A DNA stretch of 64,000 bases, taken from positions 164,085-228,084 of the forward strand of contig NZ_SZQL01000010.1 of assembly GCF_005233845.1 (NCBI RefSeq), written 5' to 3'. Position 1 is the stretch's first letter, and every line of letters begins with the position of its first letter. Positions 15,788 to 24,527 of the stretch are shown here, one piece after another. Under the pieces are notes generated by a model, which was given only the letters and a program-made list of their open reading frames with translations, had not been told where the DNA came from and did not search any database. Position numbers and translations under genes: made by a program. Origin of the DNA: Ilyomonas limi (GTDB lineage Bacteria > Bacteroidota > Bacteroidia > Chitinophagales > Chitinophagaceae).

Positions 15788-16378
15788 CTATTTTTTCTTT
15801 TCTTCTTTTGCTGCAGCAGATTCTTCCTGCTTCAACTGGCGGGTAAGCACAACCGATGCAATAGGAATACGTGGAGAGTTTAAGATTTCCAGGTTTGGTT
15901 CTTTTACATCTTCCACACGGATGTTCCCATTTAAATCCAGGTTGGTAATATCCACTTCAATGTGCTCTTTCAGGTCTTTTGGCAAAGCCTTTACTTTTAA
16001 AGCATTCATCTTTGTAATAAGCTTACCACCAGCCTTTACACCCACCGATACACCCGTAAACTTAAGAGGCAAAGTAGCAACCACTTTTTTATCTTCTACC
16101 AGTTCCAGCAGGTCTATGTGGTTCAGCTTATCGCTTACTTTGTCAAACTGCAGATCCTTCATAATGCAGGTGTAGCTGCTGCCATCTACATTTACCTGTG
16201 CTAACTGAAACTCGCCTGTGTAAACCAAAGGTTTTAACGCTTTGGCAGAAGTGTAGAAGTTAACTTCATTGGCACCCCCGTAAATTACACCTGGCACGTT
16301 ATCCTGAGAGCGGAGCTGGCGGGTGGCTTTTTTGCCGCTTTCGGTCCTCAGGTGACCTTCGATTGTAATTGTCTTCAT
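15788..16378 (-). CDS. rplY: 50S ribosomal protein L25, long (Ctc) form
   Basis: 196 residues. The N-terminal half is the 5S rRNA-binding L25 domain (starting MKTITIEGHLRTESGKKA), and the C-terminal half (from about residue 95) is the TL5/CTC beta domain. The last 15 residues are a Lys/Glu/Ala-rich tail. It follows prs on the same strand after a 77-base spacer that contains a 7-base-periodic array, and ends at an intrinsic terminator, so prs and rplY form the transcription unit. Confidence 0.96.
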   Translation of the reverse strand: MKTITIEGHLRTESGKKATRQLRSQDNVPGVIYGGANEVNFYTSAKALKPLVYTGEFQLAQVNVDGSSYTCIMKDLQFDKVSDKLNHIDLLELVEDKKVVATLPLKFTGVSVGVKAGGKLITKMNALKVKALPKDLKEHIEVDITNLDLNGNIRVEDVKEPNLEILNSPRIPIASVVLTRQLKQEESAAAKEEKKK

Positions 16379-16404
16379 TGTTATAATTGATTAAAAAATT
16401 AATA

Positions 16405-16460
16405 CTTTTTGTTTGCTGCTTACAGCTTCTGCTTGCTTCTTGTCTCTCGTACCTCCTACC
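16405..16460. repeat. Heptanucleotide-periodic array between prs and rplY
   Basis: Consecutive 7-mers TTGCTTC, TTGTCTC, TCGTACC, TCCTACC, TGATTCC lie in register on the plus strand, preceded by less regular CTTACAG/CTTCTGC units. The array runs into the last codons of prs, whose C-terminal residues after the usual SLF ending (HSQLRGIR) are encoded by it. Confidence 0.65.
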
Positions 16461-17409
16461 TGATTCCCCTCAACTGAGAATGAATAAACAGGCTGGTGAT
16501 ACTTTTATTTTCGTATGCATTGCGGATGGCAATGGCAAATAAATCGGCTACCGAAATCACTTTTATCTTTTGGCTTTCTCTCTTCAATGGTATCGTATCA
16601 CAAACCACCAATTCTTCCAACACACTGTTTTCTATTGTTTGATAAGCGTTACCGCTGAGTATTGGGTGCGTACATAATGCGCGTACGCTGGTTGCACCTT
16701 TATCTTTCAATAGTTTTGCCGCTTTTGCCAGTGTGCCGCCGGTATCGCAAATATCATCTATCAGTATAATGTCCTTGCCAGCTACTTCACCTATTACCAC
16801 CATGCTTGCTATTTCATTTGCCCGCTTGCGATGCTTATCGCAAATCACCATATCGGCACTGAAATAAGAGGCAATTTCCCTTACCCGATTGGTACTTCCT
16901 ACGTCGGGGGCGGCAAAGGTAAGGTTTTCCAACTTTAATTGTTCAATATAAGGGATAAATATGGCAGAACTGTCCAGATGGTCAACCGGGATATCGAAGA
17001 ACGCCTGAATTTGTGCGGCATGTAAATCCATAGTTATTACGCGGTTGGCGCCAGCAGCTTCCACCAGTGTGGCTACCAGTTTTGCACCTATAGCTACCCG
17101 CGGCTTATCTTTTCTGTCCTGCCGCGAAAAGCCGTAATACGGCATCACCGCTATAATTTTATACGCACTTGCCCGCTTGGCTGCATCTATCATCAGCAGG
17201 AGCTCCATCAGGTTATCTGTTGGGGCAAACGTGCTTTGTATCAGAAATACATAATCACCGCGTATGCTTTCTAAAAAAACAGGCTGAAACTCGCCATCGC
17301 TAAACTTTTGAATATTAATCTTGCCGAGCGGCGCACCAAAGCGCAGCGCTATCTTCTTTGCAAGCTCCTCAGAGCCAGTGCCTGAAAAAATTTTTACCGA
17401 AGGATTCAT
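16456..17409 (-). CDS. prs: Ribose-phosphate pyrophosphokinase (PRPP synthetase)
   Basis: 317 residues. Makes PRPP from ribose 5-phosphate and ATP for nucleotide, histidine and tryptophan synthesis. Conserved features include the N-terminal KIFSGTGSEELAKKIA, the FSDGEFQP strand, the ATP loop RQDRKDKPR and the PRPP signature DIILIDDICDTGGTLAKAA. The last eight residues lie past the usual C-terminus and come from the adjacent repeat array. The gene diverges from radC over a 68-base spacer. Confidence 0.97.
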   Translation of the reverse strand: MNPSVKIFSGTGSEELAKKIALRFGAPLGKINIQKFSDGEFQPVFLESIRGDYVFLIQSTFAPTDNLMELLLMIDAAKRASAYKIIAVMPYYGFSRQDRKDKPRVAIGAKLVATLVEAAGANRVITMDLHAAQIQAFFDIPVDHLDSSAIFIPYIEQLKLENLTFAAPDVGSTNRVREIASYFSADMVICDKHRKRANEIASMVVIGEVAGKDIILIDDICDTGGTLAKAAKLLKDKGATSVRALCTHPILSGNAYQTIENSVLEELVVCDTIPLKRESQKIKVISVADLFAIAIRNAYENKSITSLFIHSQLRGIR

Positions 17410-17477
17410 AGCTGGATATAAGCGGCGAAGATAATTACAAAAGGAATTTGTATTTTGATGCCGTTTTATTTTTTACC

Positions 17478-18167
17478 ATGACTAACGCAACAATAAAAAA
17501 CTGGGCGGAAGATGACCGTCCGCGCGAGAAAATGATGCTGAAAGGCGCTGAAGCCCTGAGTAATGCAGAACTTTTAGCTATATTAATTAACAATGGCACG
17601 CGCGACCAAAGTGCTGTGGATGTATGCAAAAGCTTGTTAAATAAAGTTGACAACGATTTAAACCGCCTTGGCCGACTTTCTATAAAAGAACTATTAAAAT
17701 TAAAAATAAAAGGTATTGGCGAAGCTAAAGCAATAAGCATTGCCGCTGCTTTGGAGTTGGGCATTCGCCGCGATGCTGCCGAGAAGAAAAGAGATACCAT
17801 TACGCACAGCCGTGATGTAGCTGCATTTTTAAAAGCCAAACTGCAATACAAAAAGCACGAAGTATTTGCGGTGTTGTTTCTTAACCAGGCAAATAAAATT
17901 ATGCATTACGAAGTGCTGAGCGAAGGCGGCATTACCGGCACGGTAGCTGACCCGAGAATTATATTGAAGAAAGCACTTTCGCACGATGCGGTAAATATCA
18001 TCCTTTGCCACAATCATCCCAGCGGCTCTTTTAAGCCCAGCCGTGCCGACCGCGATCTGACTGCCAAAATAAAAGATGCAGCAGCCATGCTGGATATGAC
18101 CGTGCTCGACCACATTATTGTAAGCGAAGACGGACATTACAGCTTTGCCGATGAAGGTATTTTGTAA
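17478..18167 (+). CDS. radC: RadC family JAB/MPN-domain protein
   Basis: 229 residues from the ATG at 17478 (MTNATIKNW). The N-terminal helix-hairpin-helix region (LKIKGIGEAKAISIAAALELG) may bind DNA. The C-terminal domain has the JAMM metal motif HNHPSGSFKPSRAD with the upstream glutamate in the EVLSEGG region. RadC was named for DNA repair, but the enzymatic role of the JAMM domain is unresolved. The ten residues upstream of the chosen start are hydrophobic and absent from typical homologues, so I took the internal ATG. Confidence 0.93.
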   Translation: MTNATIKNWAEDDRPREKMMLKGAEALSNAELLAILINNGTRDQSAVDVCKSLLNKVDNDLNRLGRLSIKELLKLKIKGIGEAKAISIAAALELGIRRDAAEKKRDTITHSRDVAAFLKAKLQYKKHEVFAVLFLNQANKIMHYEVLSEGGITGTVADPRIILKKALSHDAVNIILCHNHPSGSFKPSRADRDLTAKIKDAAAMLDMTVLDHIIVSEDGHYSFADEGIL

Positions 18168-18316
18168 AATAAGAGTTGTTGAATTACAGCGATATAGAAG
18201 TTAATGCACTCACGAAGCCCTCTTACCAGCTATAGAACACTGCATTATTAAGTACTGTTATTAATCCGGTAGATCATAAAATCTTTCCAAATCTCCATCT
18301 GAATGCTAACAATCAT

Positions 18317-18324
18317 TAGTTTTG
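18317..18324 (+). promoter_or_regulatory. -7 promoter element of the acyl-CoA dehydrogenase gene
   Basis: TAGTTTTG (TAnnTTTG), 18 bases before the chosen ATG at 18343. It overlaps the only possible upstream start (TTG at 18322), which supports the shorter protein. Confidence 0.55.
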
Positions 18325-18342
18325 ATTTTTATAGATGAAATT

Positions 18343-19497
18343 ATGAACCTGCAACTGACTGAAGAACAATTAATGATTAAGCAAGCGGCGCACTATTTTG
18401 CCGTAAATGAATGTTTGCCCGGCGTAATAGCAAGAGACGAACAACAACGTTTCCCGTACGAACAAATAAAAATGCTGGCACAGCTTGGCTTTATGGGTAT
18501 GATGATTAAGCCGGAATATGGTGGTGCGGGTTTGAACACAGTAAGCTATGTGCTGGCAATGGAAGAAATTTGTAAAATAGACGCCAGTACAGGCGTGGTA
18601 ATGAGTGTAAATAATAGCCTGGTCTGTTCTGGTTTGCAGGAGTTTGGCACCGAAGCACAAAAAGAACAATACTTAGCGCCACTGGCGCAAGGAATAAAAG
18701 ATGATAAATTATATATCGGCGCTTTTTTATTAAGCGAACCCGAAGCAGGCAGCGATGCAACGCATCAAAAAACAACTGCCGAAGATAAGGGTGATTTTTA
18801 CTTATTAAACGGTACTAAAAACTGGATAACCAACGGCTCTACGGCAAGCGTGTATCTGGTAATGGCGCAAACAGATAGTAGCAAAGGTGCACATGGTATC
18901 AGTGCTTTTATTGTAGAAAAGCATTGGAAAGGGATAACCGTAGCTGCTAAAGAAAATAAGATGGGCATTCGTGCCAGCGATACCTGCAGCATTTTGTTTA
19001 ATGATGTAGCAGTGCCAAAACAAAACCGTATAGGAGCGGAGGGTTTTGGGTTTACATTCGCCATGAAAGTATTAGCCGGAGGCCGCATTGGTATTGCATC
19101 GCAGGCAATGGGCATTGCTGCCGGTGCTTATGAGTTATCATTAAAATATGCCAATACACGTAAAGCTTTTGGTGGTGAATTAAGCAAGCACCAGGCTATA
19201 CAATTTAAGCTTGCAGATATGGCTACACGTGTAGAGGCTGCACGCATGCTGTGTTTGAAAGCGGCTTGGGAAAAAGATAGTAATTTGGATTACTCACTTA
19301 GCTCCTCCATGGCAAAAGTATATGCCAGCGAAACAGCAATGTGGGTAACTACTGAGGCTGTGCAGATACATGGTGGTTATGGCTATGTAAAAGAATATCA
19401 TGTGGAGCGCATGATGCGCGATGCCAAAATAACACAGATATACGAAGGTACCAGCGAAGTGCAGCGTATTGTTATCAGCCGGAAAATTTTACGATAA
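18343..19497 (+). CDS. Acyl-CoA dehydrogenase (short-chain type)
   Basis: 384 residues. FAD-dependent alpha,beta-dehydrogenation of acyl-CoA in beta-oxidation. Signature 1 (FLLSEPEAGSDATH) and the C-terminal signature (QIHGGYGYVKEYHVERMMRDAKI) are intact; the catalytic base is the Glu in QIYEGTSEVQRIV. The size and motif spelling resemble butyryl-CoA or short/branched-chain enzymes. It is a single gene here; the thiolase 5 kb upstream could serve the same pathway but is not in the same operon. Confidence 0.95.
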   Translation: MNLQLTEEQLMIKQAAHYFAVNECLPGVIARDEQQRFPYEQIKMLAQLGFMGMMIKPEYGGAGLNTVSYVLAMEEICKIDASTGVVMSVNNSLVCSGLQEFGTEAQKEQYLAPLAQGIKDDKLYIGAFLLSEPEAGSDATHQKTTAEDKGDFYLLNGTKNWITNGSTASVYLVMAQTDSSKGAHGISAFIVEKHWKGITVAAKENKMGIRASDTCSILFNDVAVPKQNRIGAEGFGFTFAMKVLAGGRIGIASQAMGIAAGAYELSLKYANTRKAFGGELSKHQAIQFKLADMATRVEAARMLCLKAAWEKDSNLDYSLSSSMAKVYASETAMWVTTEAVQIHGGYGYVKEYHVERMMRDAKITQIYEGTSEVQRIVISRKILR

Positions 19498-19565
19498 GTA
19501 TTTTCTTTCATAAACTCGTATTCTCATTCGTGTAATAATGTTTTATTTGTGCATTCGTCTTTATC

Positions 19566-20714
19566 ATGCGCAAGTATTTTTTCTTCATCTTTTTGCTCCT
19601 TATTTCGCTGCATTCATCTGCGCAGGATAGTGCATTGATGAGTGAATTAATGAAAAGGATTGCTGCACATCAGGTAAATAATAATAGCTTTTTTGTTAAT
19701 GGTATTTTTCCTTCGTATATCTCTAATCAACTTCATTTTAGTGAGCGTAAAAAAGACAATAATATTTTCTTTACTGCATTGATTGATTATACACTCCGCA
19801 ACCTTCGTTCAAAACACCTAATTAATCCTACTCCGTACGATAGCATTCATGTACAAGCTTCAACTGCTTATACTTATTTTAAGAATAAAAAAGGGCGCAC
19901 TACCTACAACTTTTGGCGTACAGATAGCGCGTATATTTTCCCTTATACTAACTGGATTCATAAGATGAAAAAGAATACGGCTTTGCCCGATGACATGGAT
20001 GATACCGTATTGAGTTTGCTGGCGCAAAATGCAGACAGTGCAAGGGCCTCAGCGGTGCACAAGGAGATGCAGTATTACATTAATAAGAATAAGGAGAACG
20101 CAAAAGCTATTAATAAAAACTATCGAAAATATGCAGCTTATTCGGTGTGGTACGGCAAAGATTTTCCAGTTGTTTTTGATGTATGTGTATTGAGCAATGT
20201 TTTACATTTTGTGCAGTATTACAACTTGCAGTGGACTGCTGCCGATAGTGCCAGCCTGCAGATAATTATACAATCAATTACCAGTGGCGATTATATTAAA
20301 AAGCCAGTTTCCATCTCGCCTTATTATGGTAATACATCCATCATATTGTATCATCTTTCAAGGCTGATGAGCAATAAGCCTATACCGCAATTGGAAGTGT
20401 TGAAAATTGCATTAATAACAACTGCTGTACGTCAATTTGCACAAACAAATAATCCGTTGGAAAAGGCTATTCTCTGCACGGCTATTATGCGTTGGGGCTA
20501 TGTTCCGCCGGCATTTAAGATACCCAACATTGATGCCATCGAGCAAAACGATTTACCCTTTTTTATCGGTAATATTCCTTCTTATTTTCCGCTGCCAATA
20601 AGGAAAATTTTTACGCGCAAAGGCTGGGGCTTGTTCTATCATTATTGTCCTGCTTACAACGATGCTTTGTTTGTAGAATACTTAGCATTAAGAAGATATT
20701 TAATCGCTAATTAA
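19566..20714 (+). CDS. Exported alpha-helical protein with DxDD motif, function unknown
   Basis: 382 residues with a clear signal peptide (MRKYFFFIFLLLISLHSSAQ). Residues 142-147 read DDMDDT, which contains the DxDD pattern found as the catalytic acid in class II terpene cyclases and in related alpha/alpha-toroid proteins. The preceding segment GRTTYNFWRTDSAYIFPYTN and the later helical repeats fit an alpha/alpha barrel. A Bacteroidota cyclase-like protein exported to the periplasm would be unusual, and the motif could also be structural. Stands alone 68 bases after the acyl-CoA dehydrogenase. Confidence 0.7.
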   Translation: MRKYFFFIFLLLISLHSSAQDSALMSELMKRIAAHQVNNNSFFVNGIFPSYISNQLHFSERKKDNNIFFTALIDYTLRNLRSKHLINPTPYDSIHVQASTAYTYFKNKKGRTTYNFWRTDSAYIFPYTNWIHKMKKNTALPDDMDDTVLSLLAQNADSARASAVHKEMQYYINKNKENAKAINKNYRKYAAYSVWYGKDFPVVFDVCVLSNVLHFVQYYNLQWTAADSASLQIIIQSITSGDYIKKPVSISPYYGNTSIILYHLSRLMSNKPIPQLEVLKIALITTAVRQFAQTNNPLEKAILCTAIMRWGYVPPAFKIPNIDAIEQNDLPFFIGNIPSYFPLPIRKIFTRKGWGLFYHYCPAYNDALFVEYLALRRYLIAN

Positions 20715-20816
20715 ACTGACGAATTCCGGATTGCAGATTATGCTGATAAGTAACTGATTTAACTGATAGTAAATTATAATGGCAGCTTTATAAACCATAC
20801 ATATTCTATTCTTATG

Positions 20817-20872
20817 CTTGTAGTTTACATCTGGCTAATAGCTTGTGGCTTATAGCTCATGGTTCACAACTT
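20817..20872. repeat. Heptanucleotide-periodic array, intergenic
   Basis: Eight in-register 7-mers on the plus strand: GCTTGTA, GTTTACA, TCTGGCT, AATAGCT, TGTGGCT, TATAGCT, CATGGTT, CACAACT. It lies just downstream of the aspartokinase stop codon on the complementary strand. Confidence 0.7.
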
Positions 20873-20874
20873 CT

Positions 20875-22137
20875 CTACACATACAACACCTGCACCGTTT
20901 CTTTTGTTTGCTGTTGCAGCAAAATATTTTTTCCCGATAGCATAGTATTCATCAGGTCTTTGGTGAAATGCCGGATGGTGAGCAAGGTTAAATTTTTTAC
21001 CACCTGTACGTCAAACAATTGAGACGCTTCTGCAGCCAACTGATCTGTTTTATCGCTTTTATCATCCATGCACAATTGCACATTGATGGCGCCGGTTTGA
21101 ATGAGGTTGGGTTTAATTTTTAATTGTCCAAAAAGGTTGTATAAGCGGCTCATAGGCGCTTCGCCAACAAACGAAAAATCCTGCGTGCTCAGGTGTAGCA
21201 AAGCCTGATTATTTTTTAGAATAATAATGGGCGGTAAGTTTTTTACCTGCTTATTATAAATGATAGTGCCGGGCAACCGAATGTCCAAGAAACATTTTAC
21301 ATGCAATGGTATGCTTTTGTTTTGCAAAGGCTTAATGGTTTTTGGATGAATAACCTGTGCACCATAATAAGCCATTTCAATCACTTCGGCAAAGCTTAAT
21401 TCTTTAATCAGTTGTGCATCGCTAAAAATTTTTGGATCGGCATTCATCACACCTTCCACATCTTTCCAGATAGTAAGGCTTTCTGCATCTAAAATATTAG
21501 CAAAAATAGCAGCCGTAAAATCACTGCCTTCGCGCCCCAGTGTAGTACTTTCGTTTTCATCGGTGCTGCCTACAAAGCCTTGCGTGATAGCGATATTGTT
21601 CTCCCTAAAAAGCGGCTGCACCCATTCTTTTGTTTTTGCTTCCGTTACTGTCCAGTCTATCGTTGCATCACGAAAATTATCATCGGTGCGTATCACATCG
21701 CGCACATCTATCCATTTATTAGCTATGCCTGTCTCCCGCAAATAATGACTTACAATGCAGGTGCTCAGCATTTCGCCCACACATACTACCTGATCGTAAT
21801 AATAATCGTATGGCTTGGAAGGTTTATCGTGCAGGAGCCACTCAACCTCTGTAAAAAAATCGGTAAGTTTTGCTAAACACGCATTGTAATGTGTAACCAG
21901 TAAATACTTGGCGGTTGTAATGTGTTGTTGCTTAATCACATCAAACAGGCGCAGGCTTTCCACTGTGTTGCCGGCATAAAAAGCTTCCGCTACTTTTTCC
22001 AATGCGTTGGTGGTTTTACCCATTGCCGAAATAATCACCATCAGCTGTTCGCCGTTATATTCCTGTAGTATATTGCCTACATTATGAATCCGATCCACCG
22101 TGCTTACGCTCGCACCACCAAATTTGAAAACTTTCAT
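20875..22137 (-). CDS. lysC: Aspartate kinase
   Basis: 420 residues, monofunctional. Phosphorylates aspartate as the first step towards lysine, threonine, methionine and diaminopimelate. The N-terminal KVFKFGGASV motif, the TTLGREGSDFTAAIFA nucleotide/substrate loop near residue 210 and the IWKDVEGVMNADP stretch define the kinase domain. The last 120 residues contain the ACT regulatory region, which probably mediates feedback inhibition. It is not fused to homoserine dehydrogenase, and no other pathway gene is nearby. The C-terminal ACT pair looks short and divergent, so its effector cannot be stated. Confidence 0.93.
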   Translation of the reverse strand: MKVFKFGGASVSTVDRIHNVGNILQEYNGEQLMVIISAMGKTTNALEKVAEAFYAGNTVESLRLFDVIKQQHITTAKYLLVTHYNACLAKLTDFFTEVEWLLHDKPSKPYDYYYDQVVCVGEMLSTCIVSHYLRETGIANKWIDVRDVIRTDDNFRDATIDWTVTEAKTKEWVQPLFRENNIAITQGFVGSTDENESTTLGREGSDFTAAIFANILDAESLTIWKDVEGVMNADPKIFSDAQLIKELSFAEVIEMAYYGAQVIHPKTIKPLQNKSIPLHVKCFLDIRLPGTIIYNKQVKNLPPIIILKNNQALLHLSTQDFSFVGEAPMSRLYNLFGQLKIKPNLIQTGAINVQLCMDDKSDKTDQLAAEASQLFDVQVVKNLTLLTIRHFTKDLMNTMLSGKNILLQQQTKETVQVLYV

Positions 22138-22171
22138 CTATACTAATTAATGCTTTGAATGCAAAGAGCAG

Positions 22172-22179
22172 CAAAGATA
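22172..22179 (-). promoter_or_regulatory. -7 promoter element of the aspartate kinase gene
   Basis: TATCTTTG on the minus strand, 34 bases upstream of the start codon. No good -33 box was seen at the expected spacing. Confidence 0.5.
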
Positions 22180-22331
22180 GCAGTTGCGTGAAGAAGAAAT
22201 ATTCAGGCTTTAATTGACTAATAGATGTGTTGCTGGCTGAATAGTTGCACCTGTTAACAGAAGCTTATTTTAAACTTTCTTACAATTTGCAGGTTTCAAT
22301 AATCGTTATTAACATCAATCGTTTTTAAAGC

Positions 22332-22823
22332 ATGAGAAACATAGTAACAATATTGTTGGCATTTTTATTCCTCACCAATTTTTCTGCCTGTGCACAGGCA
22401 AAAGACTTGCATACAAGAGTGACTAATTATAATAAAATCAATCTTGCAACGCTTAATACAGATATTCTTACACTCATCAACCAACATCGTAAAGAGATGG
22501 GTTTGAATGAACTGCAAATGCTGAATGTAGCCAATACAGAAGCGCAGCATCACAGCGTAGATATGGTGAAAGGTACTACACCTTTCGGTCACGATGGTTT
22601 TGAAAGTAGGATTGCTGACATTCGTAAAGTAACCGGCTTTATCAGCGGCGCTGCCGAGAATGTGGCGTATGGCAATTTAACTGCTGCTGAGGTAGTGGAT
22701 GGCTGGCTGCATAGTCCGGGGCATAAGAAAAACATTGAAGGTAATTACAATCTTACCGGCATTGGCACTGTGCAACGTGCAGATGGCGTTATCTTTTTTA
22801 CACAAATTTTTATTAAGAAATAA
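22332..22823 (+). CDS. CAP/SCP-domain lipoprotein
   Basis: 163 residues. A signal sequence ends in the lipobox-like FSAC (Cys20), so the protein is probably lipid-anchored. The rest is a single CAP (SCP/PR-1) domain with INQHRKEMGLNELQ, the EAQHHSVDM helix, the ENVAYG motif and GWLHSPGHKKNI near residue 130. Bacterial CAP proteins are extracytoplasmic and of mostly unknown activity. It is monocistronic and followed by a large inverted-repeat element. Confidence 0.88.
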   Translation: MRNIVTILLAFLFLTNFSACAQAKDLHTRVTNYNKINLATLNTDILTLINQHRKEMGLNELQMLNVANTEAQHHSVDMVKGTTPFGHDGFESRIADIRKVTGFISGAAENVAYGNLTAAEVVDGWLHSPGHKKNIEGNYNLTGIGTVQRADGVIFFTQIFIKK

Positions 22824-22827
22824 TTTC

Positions 22828-23098
22828 CTTTCACCGCAGAAAAGAGAAGTAAGCAGCGTTTATGAATAGGAAATTGGAAGGCGTTTAATTGTAAATTTTG
22901 CTTTTGAAAAGTATAATAAACCTCGTCATTACAAGCATTGCTAAGCAATCTATACTATGCTAATAAATTATTACTGATAGTTATTTTGATTACACTACAA
23001 CGTACAGATGCTTCGCTATGTTTGCAGTGACAAATACATCTGTATTAAAACAAACGCTCTGCGTAAACGCTATTTACTCCTCTTCTCTGCGGTGAAAG
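22828..23098. repeat. Nested double inverted repeat (MITE-like)
   Basis: Outer arms 22828-22864 and 23062-23098 match in 32 of 37 positions as inverted copies (CTTTCACCGCAGA at the ends). Inner arms 22924-22955 and 23002-23032 are a second, less exact inverted pair related to CGTCATTACAAGCATTGCTAAGCAATC. The whole 271-base element fills the gap between the CAP gene and the ABC ATPase. No frame of coding character lies inside. Flanking target-site duplication was not recognised. Confidence 0.7.
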
Positions 23099-23149
23099 CA
23101 AAAATCACTTTTAAAACTTCATTCCAAAACGAAGCACTAACTTGCCGCC

Positions 23150-23911
23150 ATGAACAGGACCATTATTTCTGTAAAGAATTTGGTAAAAAATTACGGGGAT
23201 TTTCAGGCAGTAAAAGGTATCAGTTTCGATGTGCAGGAAGGCGAAATATTTGGTTTACTTGGGCCAAACGGTGCTGGTAAATCTACCACGCTGGAAATTA
23301 TAGAAACGCTGCGCGAAAAAACCAGCGGCGAAGTAATAGTAGATGCTTTTAACTTAGATAAACAGCCTAATGAAATAAAGAAGATTATTGGTGTACAGTT
23401 ACAATCTTCGGGTTATTATCCGGGTTTAAATTTAGTAGAACTGATGCAACTTTTTGCAGGTTTATACAACAAAAACATCGACCCGATGACTTTACTGGAT
23501 TCTGTAAACCTGCGAGATAAAGCAAAGAATAAATACAAGGAATTAAGCGGTGGGCAAAAACAACGGTTTTCTATAGCTACAACGCTTATCAACACACCAA
23601 AAATTATTTTTCTGGATGAACCTACAACCGGGCTCGATCCACAAGCGCGACGTAATCTTTGGGATTTGATTATTGAAATCCGTAATCGCGGCACCACTGT
23701 TATTATTACCACGCATTACATGGATGAAGCGGAAGTGTTGTGCGACCGCGTTGCCATTATAGATTCCGGAAAAATTATTTCTTTAGCTTCTCCCGACCAA
23801 CTGATTGATGATTTGTTAGCATCGGGTTTTGAGCGGACAAAACAAGTGAAGCTGGCAAATCTGGAGGATGTGTTTATCAATCTCACCGGCAAACATTTGC
23901 GTGAAGAATAA
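23150..23911 (+). CDS. ABC transporter ATP-binding protein
   Basis: 253 residues. Walker A is GPNGAGKST near residue 40, the signature is LSGGQKQRF, Walker B is IIFLDEPTTGLD and the switch His is in TTHYMDEAE. The sequence is closest to the drug/antibiotic export and CcmA/DrrA type. It lacks the usual partner: no membrane permease gene lies on either side, so the permease must be encoded elsewhere or the ATPase is an orphan. The substrate is unknown. Confidence 0.92.
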   Translation: MNRTIISVKNLVKNYGDFQAVKGISFDVQEGEIFGLLGPNGAGKSTTLEIIETLREKTSGEVIVDAFNLDKQPNEIKKIIGVQLQSSGYYPGLNLVELMQLFAGLYNKNIDPMTLLDSVNLRDKAKNKYKELSGGQKQRFSIATTLINTPKIIFLDEPTTGLDPQARRNLWDLIIEIRNRGTTVIITTHYMDEAEVLCDRVAIIDSGKIISLASPDQLIDDLLASGFERTKQVKLANLEDVFINLTGKHLREE

Positions 23912-23915
23912 AATT

Positions 23916-23997
23916 TATTGAAGATTGAATATTTAAGATTTAATATTGAGGTGATTTACATTTAATCAATGTTCCATCTTCAATATTCCATACATTA
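23916..23997. repeat. A/T-type heptanucleotide array folding on itself
   Basis: In-register 7-mers GAAGATT, GAATATT, TAAGATT, TAATATT run from 23920, followed after about 30 bases by the opposite sense (ATCTTCA, ATATTCC). TATTGAAGAT at 23916-23925 is perfectly complementary to ATCTTCAATA at 23976-23985. It starts right after the ABC ATPase stop and reaches the next start codon, so it may also act as a weak terminator. Confidence 0.7.
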
Positions 23998-24527
23998 TGT
24001 CTCCCGATCCACGTTATCCTATTGGCAAATACGAGCCGCAGCCTTACTCACAACAACAAAAAGATAAGTGGCTGCTCGACTTGCAACTCTTACCATCCGA
24101 CCTGGAAAATGCCGTGCACAACTTAGATGAAGCGCAACTGCACACGCCTTACCGCGAAGGTGGCTGGACAGTGCATCAACTGATGCATCATATTGCCGAC
24201 AGCCATATGAATGCATATATCCGTTTTAAGTTGGGATTAACGGAAGACAATCCACCCATTAAACCGTATGAGGAAAGGCTGTGGGCGGAATTGAATGATG
24301 TAAAAATATTGCCTATCAATATTTCTGTTACTTTATTATTTGCTTTGCACGAGCGCTGGTTTGCTACTGTCAAAGATTTAAGTGAAGCGGAATGGATGCG
24401 TACCGTTTTTCATCCCGAACATAAAAAAGAATTAACGTTGTGGTTTTTACTGGGCTTGTATGCATGGCATGGCAGGCATCATGTGCAACATATTTTATCA
24501 TTAAGAGAAAGAATGCAATGGACATAA
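23997..24527 (+). CDS. DinB-like putative metal-dependent hydrolase, YfiT family
   Basis: 176 residues. The N-terminus DPRYPIGKYEPQ and the three conserved His positions (QLMHHIADSH near residue 60 and HGRHHVQHI near 160) match YfiT/BstA-type four-helix DinB proteins, which bind a divalent metal and in Firmicutes act as thiol transferases. The role in Bacteroidota, which lack bacillithiol in most species, is unknown to me. Its stop overlaps the start of the following NUDIX gene. Confidence 0.9.
   Translation: MSPDPRYPIGKYEPQPYSQQQKDKWLLDLQLLPSDLENAVHNLDEAQLHTPYREGGWTVHQLMHHIADSHMNAYIRFKLGLTEDNPPIKPYEERLWAELNDVKILPINISVTLLFALHERWFATVKDLSEAEWMRTVFHPEHKKELTLWFLLGLYAWHGRHHVQHILSLRERMQWT

Noticed and set aside
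22828..23149. A 90-residue frame in the gap before the ABC ATPase
   Set aside because: It reads through the inverted-repeat arm and into the ATPase start in another frame, with no protein-like character.
24440..24517. A 26-residue extension of the second NUDIX protein
   Set aside because: It lies inside the YfiT coding region and adds a non-conserved segment; the overlapping ATG at 24518 gives the normal start.
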